Part shown: piece by piece, positions 12,101 to 24,100 of the stretch
Position numbering within the stretch: the first letter of the stretch is position 1
Layout: each line of letters begins with the position of its first letter
Assembly: GCA_008921705.1 (NCBI GenBank)
Contig: VFFE01007128.1
Span: forward strand, 1,070,770-1,134,769
Length of the DNA stretch: 64,000 nt
From: Burhinus oedicnemus
Taxonomy: Eukaryota; Chordata; Aves; Charadriiformes; Burhinidae
Reading direction: 5' to 3'
The notes under the pieces: generated by a model
Databases searched by the model: none
Told to the model about the DNA's origin: nothing
The model's input: only the letters and a program-made list of their open reading frames with translations
Position numbers and translations under genes: made by a program

Positions 12101-15100
12101 ATTTCTGTTTCAATGCAGAGCCAAAAGGCACAATATACCAGGCTGCTCAGACCAAGGACTTTGTTAAAGGTTGATACCCTAATAATGGGATGAATGTTCA
12201 CCCACACCAACAGACGAGTTTTGTTCGGTATTTTTTCAGCTTGCCAACAGTGCTCTCTGACAGAGCTTCTTTTGCTTCCGTGCTTCATTGCCATACTGTC
12301 TTCTCTCCTTAATACCCAAGGGAAAGATGTAATTATTTGACAATATTTTAAAACCTAATCTAAGAGCATGTGAAGAAAAAACCTTGCTCAATTTGAATTT
12401 GTGAAAGGGCTGAAGTCAAACTAACATCACTTTATATAAACTCTAAGGACTAGATAACATCTTTAAACACGTGTCCTGACTTGAACAGGAACAAAAAGCA
12501 GCACATTGCAATGAGAGCTCTGGAATTTACGCCTACTGAGGGGGAACTTGGTCATCCTCTGTTGATCTGCTCCCCTGTGCCAGTCTAAGCAGATCAGGGC
12601 TCTATTTCTGCTCTCAGTGCACAGATACCCGGTGGGAATAGCAGTCTCATCCATCTCAGCTAAGGAGATGCCAAAATAAACATTGTGCCAATAGTGGCAA
12701 ATAAAACAAAGGAAAGACTGTAGTAATTAGCTTGTCCGATGGCCCTTTTGCTGTAGGATTGAGGCACTGGAGTGGTGCCAGGAAGCTTTTTTCCTTTGTC
12801 TACATCTAGCTGCTCACCAATAATAAAAAGACCTGGCTGAGAACCAGAATACGGCTAATCTTTTTTTTTTTTTTTTTCCCCTTTTTTAAAAATTGAGAGA
12901 TGAACTCTGTCATTAGGCTTTCTTTACAGTATTCTGAATAAATCTTGAGCTGTTGACCCTCATTTCTGATGCACCGTAGTCAAATCATTGGCTTGGTTGA
13001 TTAGACCATATTGTATACTGAGAACAGACGATACGGGTACCTCAGGGATCGCTCGCTGAGTTGTAAGTAGCTACTTGTGTCATCAGGATTGTCCTCATCG
13101 TTAGCTAGCTGGGACCAGCTGCCAGTGCTTTCTTCACTGCTGCTGAGATGGTTTGGAAATTCTTCAGCTGTTTTTGTCTCGCCTGTGATTTCAGCATCCG
13201 GTCTGCTCTGAGGACTGTTGCTGGTAGGGTGACAAGGAAGGCACATTGATATTGTAATATAGGCAAACAAACTGGTGCCACCAATCTTCAGGCAATGCTG
13301 CTCATTAAAATCAACTAAGCTGTAAAATTATACAGATGCAAGAGATTGGACAAGCTTATAATTTATACACAAAGTCCAGCTGAATATATGGTCTGAGATG
13401 CTCTTAAAAAAGGATCGTCTTGCGACTAGTATAAAAAAAACACAAAACGAAGTAAGCCTTATACTGAAATATGCGTAGAAAAGGTTTAACTTGTACAAAA
13501 AGATCTTACTTGTACAAAAAGAATTGCTCACTGCATAGGCCTATTGCTTAATGCACTTCGGTCAATGGGTGGTTAAAATATGTAGTATAAATTAGCGCAG
13601 AATGGCAGCGTTTCTTGGAAATATATATTGGCACAAAATCCCTGTCCTACTAATGGATGAATAAGTTTCTTGCCAGGGTTTTCTACTCTGTTAGTGTTGT
13701 AGATCCAAAATGGATCTGGAAGTAGAACAGTATTGTGGGCTGTGAATCACTAATGACTCTTAGTCTTCTGTGTTAGGATTTTTGCTACTTAAGTTGAGGA
13801 AGGACAAAGTATTCTTTTTCTAGGTAGGTGTGCAGCAGGTAGTCAGAAACCAGATTGAATACGGAGCCCAGACTGAGTTTAGAAAATACAGGGTTAAGGG
13901 ACAAATGCTTTATAACTCTGCACAATTGACATATGTCACACAGACACGTATTTATATGACACATATATATACACACACTCCCACAAATGCACACACAAAC
14001 AAAAAATAAAAGCTGTATTTATGGTAACTTCAGAGCCAAACTGGACTTTGTGAGACTTACCATGTGAGTTTTGATATGCAGGCACAACAGTATATAATAA
14101 TCCAAACCCCACTCTTTTTGGATGGTAAGAAAGAATTAATTGTATCACTGCAGATACAAACTGTAGTTTTCTTATATTACTGGATGGTCTGCATCTGCTA
14201 CTTTGTGATTAAAACAATGTAATGTGTACTGACAGCCCTCTGCGGGATCCTTCTAGAGAAGTTCTCGCCTTCAGACTTTTATCTACGGTTATGGCTGAGG
14301 TGCCCTGTCTTCAGTCAGAGCAAGAGATCACCCACAAAATTCTACTGCTCCCAAGTAATTAACATAAGAATATACTGAGACAATACCATTGTGGATATCT
14401 CCCTTTGCCATGCTCTCGCTCTCAGGACAACTGAGAAGTTGTTTCATTAATGCTGGATGCTAGAGAGAGAGGCAGCCTCCTGTACAGGGAGAAAGGGAGT
14501 TGTTTGCCTGGGGGTTTCTGCTCTACCAGGCAGTCAACATCTGTCAAATAACTACTTCTGTCATCCCTGACCCCTCAGGTACAAAATTCGTCATCTGTAG
14601 TAACATGAAGGCACAGAGCAGCCAGGTCGCAGGGTAGTGGTGTTATTCAGATTTTTAATCTAAGGCAGGTAGCACCTAATGCCTGGTCCAAAACATGAGA
14701 GATTTTTGTGGGGGCTGTTACTTGGCACTTTGGGTTTTGTTTCATTCATTATGCAATTACATCTCAGACTAGTGATGCTTTGAACTGACAGTTCCCTACT
14801 TCTGAACAGTCGGTTGGAACAGTTTCTGTGTATCTGTGACAGGACTGGGTCTGTTGTGCTGCCTACGTACAAGAAACAACTCTCTTTCCTTGCTGAAGAC
14901 CTCTTCCTCAGGCCTGCACAGCTTTTTTTTTTATTACTTTATTTTTTCTAATTGACTATATGTCAGCTTGATATTTTGCCTGGAGTGCTGTGTGCCTGTA
15001 TCTATGCTAGCAAGTAATTTCATGTGGTAGGAGCGGACAAGTGGATCAAAGCAACTGGTGCTGATGCTTTTATATCTACATTATATTTATTTTGGGGGTT

Positions 15101-18100
15101 TCAGTTCAGCCTAGACTTAGTATAGGCAGCCATGGTACAAGTGGTTCAAATCCATGTGAAGAACCACTGGAAGCTTTGCCTTCCCAGTAGGGGTATATGC
15201 ACATCTGTTACACACTTACGCAGCTTCTGGTTGAGATTCCTTTAAAAGAAATCTGCATTGCATGCTGCAGGAAGAGCTGATGCACGGAAATGGAGAAAAG
15301 TTGATTCAGAACTGCGCTGCATTGCTGAACCAAAATGGTCATGTAGGTGTAGCCTCTGGGAACTAATTCTGCCCTACTAATCCTATTGCTTTAAACTTCC
15401 CATAGCCACTTTGGGAGCTCTGCATTAAAGGCAGAAGAAAAGTTGTTATTAAAGGGCTCACAAACTGTACGAAAATAACTTCGTTTTCAAACAGTCAAGA
15501 CTCTAAATGGGCAGATTTCTAAACGTATCTTATTAAAAGCAGGTGCATTCAAAGGAAGAGGAAGGTTAGTGGGGGAGAGTCAGTATGAAAGAATAGCGAC
15601 ACTATGATAATTATCCACCTAATTACTATCATACACTGGAAAGTACACGCTTTTTCACTTCAAGCAGAGCTTTATCAAAAGCCAAAACAGAACACTGCCT
15701 AGAATAAAATGAGCTACAAAACGGTTTCTAATACCAGCACCTGTGCTCTTTCTATCACTCTGAGATAATGGGGTGCCACAATGCTCCAAGTGATTGGCAG
15801 TTTAGATACCATTAAAGTAACAGACACGATGAAGAAGTATAGTTAAAAATAGGCAATGCCTTGAGAGAGAACCTTGCTCTTAACCTCATAGCATCCACAG
15901 CAATCCTCTACTTTTGCACTGTACTCTCATACTGCAGGGCTTACACTTTGCCTCAAACAAAGCAAGTTGCAGATTTCTCAATAAAAGGAGTACAGCTATA
16001 AAGAGAGGGTGGTAAGCTGTGGTATAAACTCCAAATTTTTTTCTTTTCTCTATCAAAATTCTAATAGAGAAATCTTGAACCAAAGGAGGTGAGGGGTGTT
16101 TTTAATTACTACTTTATTTCTTCCACTAAATAAATTTTTACTTGTAGTTCTGGACTGTAAACACAAAGCTGAACTTCAAGCTCTCGGACGTTTAGTCTTG
16201 TTTCCAGGTACACAAAGTATTAGTTGTACAAACAAGCATAGCAGAGAACTACAGGTGGAATTCCGCTATCTTTCTGTTGTTGTACATTAACACCATTTTT
16301 TTTTAATTGAGATATCAGCACTAAATGAAAGTTCAAACTTTGTCCATCTTTCCTGTCTTGACTATGGAAGACTTAAACATCTGTAAAGGGAACACTTATT
16401 TGTCTGTGCAGTATTAATTTTGAATCTCAGAACCATAGTATTGTCATATTCAATGTAAGTTTGCTCCGGAAATTGTCACTCTGATGTATGATGGGGTGAT
16501 TTTATGCCATTAGAAACCTACAGTCAGAACTTAGCCTGTTTAATAATTTTTACTGGGAAATTAAAACAAACACCAAAGCAATGTGCTGATTTGCTGTTTT
16601 GTCACTTACCTATTGAGTAGGGAACTGGAAACTGCGTGTTTCCCATTGAAAGCTTCTGGAGGCTTTTCTTTGCTTTGATGCCCCTTTCCAGAAGGGCCAC
16701 ATGAAGTTAAGGACTCTGAGTCTTTATCTGGCTCATCTCGTTGATCGGTTTCTATCTGAATTAAAGGCACTTCCCTGTGCTGACCTGCAGGGAGGCATCC
16801 AGGGGTCTTTGTATGCTCTTTTTTCTCATCTAAATTTACTCCGTCCCTTTTGGGTTTTGATTGAGTCTGAGTTGTGCTTTGGGGACTTTTGCTTTCCAAC
16901 ACATGTTCTCGGCTTGTATAATCAAAGGAATCCTGCTGAACAACAATTAAATTTTTACCACTTTCAACAATATTTGCAGCCAGTCTGTTTGCATATTGTT
17001 CCACGTGTGGTGGGGAATCACTGTGAAACCAGTCTGCCTCTGCAGCCTCTGCCTCATCTGCTATGATTTTGTTCTTGCGCATTAGAGATTCAATAGAACT
17101 TGCCCATGTCTCATGAATCAACATATCTGTTATCTGGTCAGTCTTGCATCTTTGGTACAGGCATGAGTCAGACTTGCAAAGTCCTGAAGAAGCCACGGTA
17201 CCGACTGGCTGTACGCTTAAGGAATCTTGGTGATGGTGGGCAAATCCATCTAATGAATTTGCCTTAACTGGGACATTAACTGTTAGCCTAGAGCCTGATG
17301 ATCTGCTGTCAGGCATTGACGATTGCCTAAAGCAAAAAGGTGATCTTAGAGAGGGTGGTAGCAAACCATCGCACCAGTCCTTTGAATTCCGAGGAGAAGA
17401 TACATTATCTTTATTTTCCTTTTCTATTTCTCGTAGCATATACCTATAAAATTCTTCTGTTATGCTTTCTGTGCTGGACTGTTTGGATGGGCAACTTGGT
17501 CTTACATTGAGATGACCGTTTTTCTTGGCTACCTGTTGCAAAGCAGAAGTTAAGATGTTGTTTGCATTTTTTCCTGCATAGTAATCCAGTAATAAATCAA
17601 AACCTCTTCCTTCATTTTCCATCTGGTTCACCATAAATCTCGAAAATTCATCTGTAATGCTTTCACAACTAGACTGCTTTGAGACAGAACTTGTCTGGCT
17701 CACAGGCTGACCAAAGGCGTTTATTAGGCCTAGGGTGTTGAAAGAGGCTTTGGAATCCGAGTCCTCCTCTGGTATGCTCTCACAGCTTGAGGCCTTGGCT
17801 CGGCTCCATCTTTCACAGTGCAACCTGTTCCTGGGGTGGTTTGGACCTTGCCAGATGCTATCAACCATGGAGAGTTCGGTGAGGTTCATGATCTTGGCAG
17901 CCACTTCATTTGCAAAGATATTGACTGAATCTGGTGTGTCCTCAAGGTTTATAGATTCATCTACTACCCGATTCATCAGTCTTTCCTTTAGCTCAGGATG
18001 CTCATCTGTTTTTCTTTTGATCTCACTAAGTCTAGGTGCCCTGTGCTTCCGAACAACCGAACCATTAGCATGGGTTTCCTTTTTCCTTTTCATGGTTCTG

Positions 18101-21100
18101 CATGATAAACTCTGGGTCACCAGATATTCATTGCCTCTCTTCCATGCACAGAACCAGGGTTGCTTTCCATTTGAATTTTCAAGACAAATGGCAGCTATTT
18201 CTGTTGCCATAGAGACAACTGTTTCTGCCAATTCTTCTGCAAAATCCGTTATACAGTATTTTTCCCTTGAATGTTTTACCTGTAGCACAGGCTGAGAAGG
18301 AAGCAAGACATGATTTCCTAATAAAGACAAGCTAACCTGAACATCATTATTTAGCACAGCATCACACTTAAGCTTGGCCTCATTTTCTGCCTTCATGGTG
18401 GCACTGGAAGACAGCTTTTCTTGAACACCATGCCTGCATTCATTGTTTGCAAAGGTATTTTCTCTGTCTGAAAACGATCTGTAGTCTTTCTTTTTCTGAT
18501 GATTGTGACTCTGATTTGGGGATTTGTAACAGTCTCGTGTGGTTCTTTTCAGGTACCTTTTCTTGGGAGATGTTCTCGCAACAAATGTGTTATGCCCTGT
18601 AGCTCTACTTGTTGGTTCTGAATTCAGTGTGGCACTTTCCTCGCTCTTTACATCTTTCATATTACTTTTACTAGTGTTTGTGATGCTTCCAAGATCTTTG
18701 CTAACACTAGTGCTGTAGGATGTACCAAATGGCTTAACAGCAGAGTGATCAAGGGAGCCATGTGAAGTTTCACGTGCTGTTGCCTGTGTTGACCATCCTT
18801 CTGCTCTTGTTACTTTCTCTGCTTTTGTGCCCTCGGAAAAGAGAGGAGAGCACTCTTCAACTTGTCTTATGTCATTCATCTTCTTGCAAGTGAAATATAT
18901 TATGTTAAAAAGCAACTCGTTTGTAGTCTCCATGAAAATGTCTTGTGTACTTGAGCCATTTTCTGAACGGGGGTGTAGGTGTCTCTTCTTCCTAACCTCT
19001 TCAACAGAATGTCGTAGAATAATATTGGATAGGTTTTGTGCAAGTTCATCCTTGATTGCTTCATCAGTGTGTGGAATCCGTGGCCTTGCTGCTGTTTCAA
19101 TAATTTTTCCATTTATGGATTCCATAAAATGCCCTACGTTTTTGTATGTGTTGGGTTTTGTCAAAATTGTTGATGCTTCTTTGAGAAGTGCCTCTGCAAT
19201 ACTATCGTTTAACTTCTCCATGCTGCTTCCTATAGCTATACTACAATGGAGAGTAATGGCTGCAGAAGTCTGAGCAGCAGACAGAAGTCCACTCGAAGTT
19301 GCAGGGTACTTCTCTTCCTTCGTTTCCCCCAGACCACAGACAGCTACAGCACTTGCTACTTGAGTCATGCCACACAGCGCAGATGGAAATGAATAATCTG
19401 TGCCAGCACAGTCATCAAGTAGCTGTGAAGATGCCGTGCGTAGCTCTTCATTATCAACCACTCCGCTTTTAGAGTCAGTGGTTTCTTGATCCCATTTGAA
19501 TTTTTCTGCAGCCTGGGGACTGGAAATGGTTCCAATAACAGTGGCTGCACAAGCCAGAGCCACTTCCAGTGCACTCTGCCCATGTCCGTTTGAATGTTCT
19601 TCCTCGAAGTAATCCGAAACTTCAGCTGAACTTTCTGATTCAGTCCAGTGGCAGAGGTTGGGGAAGGCAGACCCTGGCCAGTCAGATATGTTCTCAGAAC
19701 TGTCTGGACTTTGCACTATGACAATCTTTGGAAGTTCATTCCATGATCGCGAAGCAGATACGTCTTCTGACTTACAGGAGCTTCCTACGGAGATGCTGAC
19801 TGCAGCCTCCTCACTAAAAGTGGGTTGAGACTGTGACAGTCTAATGAACGCATCTTGCAGAACAGTTTCTGCTAAATTTGTGGCATACTGACCTGTAGTT
19901 GCCTGCTCATTTTGAGAGGGAAGATCAGTTTTCCTGTTACTTGCGCAATCCTCTCTGTCTGTCTTACTGTTGTGTTTCACTGTTGGGTCATACAGAGGCC
20001 CCAGCTCCTCTTTAGCCATTTTGGTTAAAGGTACATGTTCTAACACGTGTGCTGAGCAGGAATTTTCAACCTCACTAGTCAAATTAGTAGAACTAAAGGA
20101 TGAATTAGCGCTTCCAGCTAATTCCTTCTGCCACGGTATTTCCTGGTCTGACTTAACTTCAGGTTGTAAGATGCCATCTTCAGCCACAGCTTCCAAGACT
20201 CTGGTAGCTGCATTATCTTTATTAATGTAGTTCCCTTCAAGAACGAATGGCAACGTGACTTTTCTGTAGTGGAGATTTTCAGATCCCTTTCCTTTACTTT
20301 TTTTGACATCTGAAGATGCTTCAGAAACAGTTAATTTTTCATGACCTATTAAAAGAAAAATAAGAAATTAGTTTTTGCAGAGTACCCTGTAACTTTAAAA
20401 AGAAAATGGCTGCACAACTGTGTAACGCATCACTGCTCAGTAAAACTACTGCACAGCCACGTATCTTTGTCTTTGAAAAACAACTTAAAAATATGAATGG
20501 CTGTCTGTTTTCTAAATTACAAATAAACATATGCATGAATTAACATCAAGTGCAGTTTCTGTGAGCATTGCCATGGCTGTTTTGCAGTATGAACAATAGC
20601 AGAATTATGCTCAGTCCCGTTGCTTTTACCAGTTTTATATTCGTCAGCCTCGTTGTCGTCCTCGAGGTGCTCCGATGCTGTGAGGAAATCTTCTTCTATT
20701 GAGGACACTGAGCAGTTTGTGTCATCCTCGGGCTTTAAGACATGAGCTTCTATCTGCAGCTGTTTCTCCTGAACGAGCTCAAGTCCAATCAGAAACTTGT
20801 TTATTTCAAAAATGATGCAGCTTGCGCTGTTTTTCCTGTCCCCCCTCGCACACTGAACCAAGCAGACATCTGCCAGCCAAGGACACTAGAGGGGAAAACA
20901 ATCTCAAATAGTTATTTAATTAAAAAATAAAACTCATTTTAAGCTTCCTTCTCTATAAATATGTCAGGTATGTTCTGTTGCAAAGATGCAATACAATTTG
21001 TCATTTAGATGTTTGTAACAAAGTGTGCAGTTACATATGTGCCAAAATAAGACCGCTTGGACTGACGGCTTTTGTTACACAAGCATTTTCGTAGAGAACC

Positions 21101-24100
21101 CAGCTGTATCACGGGGGCATCGTTATTTTGTTGAAATTACGAAGTTGTTTGTTTTCAATCAACTTCTTGTTTTAATGGCAGAGATTTGCTTTTAGTTGTG
21201 TCAGAGTTGGCCATCTGACATGCTGTTGTTAATGGCCTCACATCACCCGGTATTACCTGTCTCTTGAGGGAATGGTTTGTGGGCATGAATTCCTTGTCAG
21301 GATAGTATCTGTCGCAATGCTTGTTTGAAGGCAGCCCTGTAAATACTGGCTGGCAAGATTGTTAAGAGCAGGTCACCTTTAGATGTCCCTATAGGCTGGT
21401 TTTAAAATGGTGTTTTATTTTGTTACTTTGCTCTTCTTCCTCTCATTCTTTATTTGCTCAAAGCCCCATTATTTAAGACCAGTATAACCTCCCACTGGAA
21501 ATGGGGCTCCGCTGTGCTCTGTGCAGAGCCTTCATCTAAAACTGTCTTACCCAGAGGAACAGTACAATTAACTTGAAAGTTGGACAGGAACTGGGAGAAA
21601 GGAACTCTTGTTGTCCTCATTTTATTGATATTAAAACTATTGGATATTTATGCAACCCCAGAGCTAAGCTGGTATCTCTGCATGGGACTACGTTTGTGGC
21701 GTGGATGTACTCTGAAGCAAAGCCAAGCTTTTGCAGCTTGTGATCTTCTGCTTTAACTCCAGGCCACCAGGAAGGAGGCAGCTTGAGCGGAACCAACTCT
21801 GGATTGAGGTGGTAGATTTTAAGCTGTGTAAAAGATGCCCTGGACCCCCTGTGCATTTGCACGCTATCTAGCATAATGTAACCCCATCCTAGATCTTTTG
21901 TCTTTGAGTGTAAGTGCAAAGCAAGTATCTAGTGATAAAGGGAGTGGGATGAGTCTTATGTTGGAATAGCATGTTTTATTAGCCTGCTCTTCCTTGCCAC
22001 CTAAAAAACAGGTCTGAAAACCAGATAATTACTGTGTTAAAAGTAAAACAGAAAAGATAGATTTTTTTTTTAGCTAGCTGCTAAGAAATTGTTGTTGAAT
22101 CATACTTGAGCATACACTGTATTGTGAAAAATGTTATTAAAAACAGATGCAGCCTTAGATCAAACATTCCCCTGCTGTTTCTCCAGTCCACAGTTTGCAA
22201 GGTTGTACTTGTGAACAGGTGATGGGGAGCAGAATAAAAATCCTTGTATGAAAACCATGTGAGTCTCCTTACAAATAAAATTATCTGGAAAGCCAAACAA
22301 ACGTAAGGATAAACATAACATGCTTATCTTGCCAATAAATCACGCCCAATCTCAATGCAAAGCTTTACTCATCTCACAAGACAGAAATTTAGGTTATTGC
22401 CATTTGTCTCCTGCCTGCGCTCTCTCTAAGACGGCTGCCAGTCTCGGTGGCCGCAGTCTGTTGGAGATGGGGATGACTGGGGTACTCAGGTCATCTTGTT
22501 CAGGCCTCAAGGCAGCCAGGTGTGTATTGCAGCAACTTCCCCCCAGGGAAGCGGGGTTTGAAGCGCCACTGCTCCCACCATAGGCTTGTATTCTTATTTT
22601 TTAAATCTTTCTAAATTCAATCATTAGTCAGAAGTGGCAAGAAAGCTCAATAACCAGGCTATTTCTCTCTTTAAAGATCAGCTTATTAGTATACCATAAA
22701 ATTCAATAATCTTTGCAATACGGTTGTTCCAGTGTCTGCTTCTGCTTCACAAAGACTTTTGTATGCAAGTTAATTTCAGTGAAAGAAAGTTTTCTGCCTT
22801 TTTTTTTTTTTTTTTTTTTCTTCCCCTGCAGCAGATAAAACTGGAGATACCTCTTCATGGTTTAAGTTTGCTGAGAGAGTTTTGTACTCCAGGATAACTC
22901 TGCAGTTTTAATGAAGTTGTTCCCTGTTCATGCTTGGCCAAACGAGATCAGAATCAGGCTGAGAAATTCTGAAGTATTTTTCATTCTCTTTCTTTACACA
23001 GACATGAATAGACATGAAGTATGATAAAAATGGAAAGGAAGAAAAAAGCTTCTTATTACAATAAACAGTTGAGCTTCTGGAACTTGTGCATTAAAATGCC
23101 TTTAAGCAAATGTTACCATTTGCTTCCTTGCTCTGTGTGGTGCCAGTAGGAGGAATTGTCGGCCTCCAGATCACAGACAGGGAACACTTCATTGGCAATA
23201 ACGGGAGTGAAGGAGTTACCATGAGAACTTTGCATTTAGCTCCTTTAAATGTTAAGTCTTAATTAACACATTAATTACTTTTTAAGTTGACAGAAGCTAA
23301 ATGAGGCTTAGCTCTGATATGGTTAATGTAGCTTGGTATTTTCCATTGTCACATTCAGGCTTACAGTAGCCTCTAGGATCTTCAAGTCCTGTCATCAGCT
23401 TTTTTCCGAGGTGCATGCGTGGGAGAAAATGGATTAGGAACACAAGTGGGAAGTAGCAAGAGTTCACTTGAAAGGGAGTCTGTAGGAGCTATGACCTGAT
23501 CTAGCAGTGTGCACAAAAAAGTGTTACATCTTTCCTTTCCCCCCTCTGTGCTGCCCTTCTGAGTCCTGCTACTCTTGAAATCTGGGCTTATGAATCATCT
23601 CTGCCACCAGTGCCTGCCTTCCCTGAAGGATCACCGCTAATGTGGCTTAAAGCATTATCAGCTGCAACCCAGACATCCACAGGATCTAGAGGGAATAACA
23701 GGATCTCTCTCCTAGCTTTGTGTCACCTCCCCACCCCCCCAACTTAACAGACTTTCGTTACACAGATTTATTTTTTATGTTTGCAAACTCCCACTCATCT
23801 CCTAAACTGGTGCAAGATCTTTGCTTTCAGCTCCTTTTTTTCCATTTTCCAAATTCCATCCTTTGCAGGTGTGATGTGATCTTAAAGATGAGTTTGATTC
23901 TTACCTGGGGAACTTCATAATCGGCCTGAAGGTTCCCTGATGCTAATCCACTCAGCAGGACTATTTCATTTTCCTTTGGTGGCTGTACATTCATCGAACT
24001 GATGAGTTTGGGGAGATTTGGAGAGACGCTGATCAATCTCTGTAGTATGAAAGATAGATTTTGCTCTCAGGTAATGAAGTAAGAGTTGCACAGTTATATT

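Noticed and set aside
17735..18295. 186-codon plus-strand open frame opposite SPHKAP exon 7
   Set aside because: It is antisense to strongly conserved SPHKAP codons and has no recognisable protein or splice context. The same holds for the plus-strand frames at 18827-19273 and 16701-17066.
20251..20253. Apparent start of a 1215-residue single-exon protein
   Set aside because: The codon is TTG, read as Leu inside exon 7. The frame continues upstream 30 codons to a good splice acceptor and joins exon 6 in phase.
16610..20345. Identification as AKAP11 instead of SPHKAP
   Set aside because: AKAP11 shares an FFAT-like motif and AKAP character, but the short 5' exons ([25 protein letters not shown]) and most exon 7 blocks match SPHKAP as recalled.
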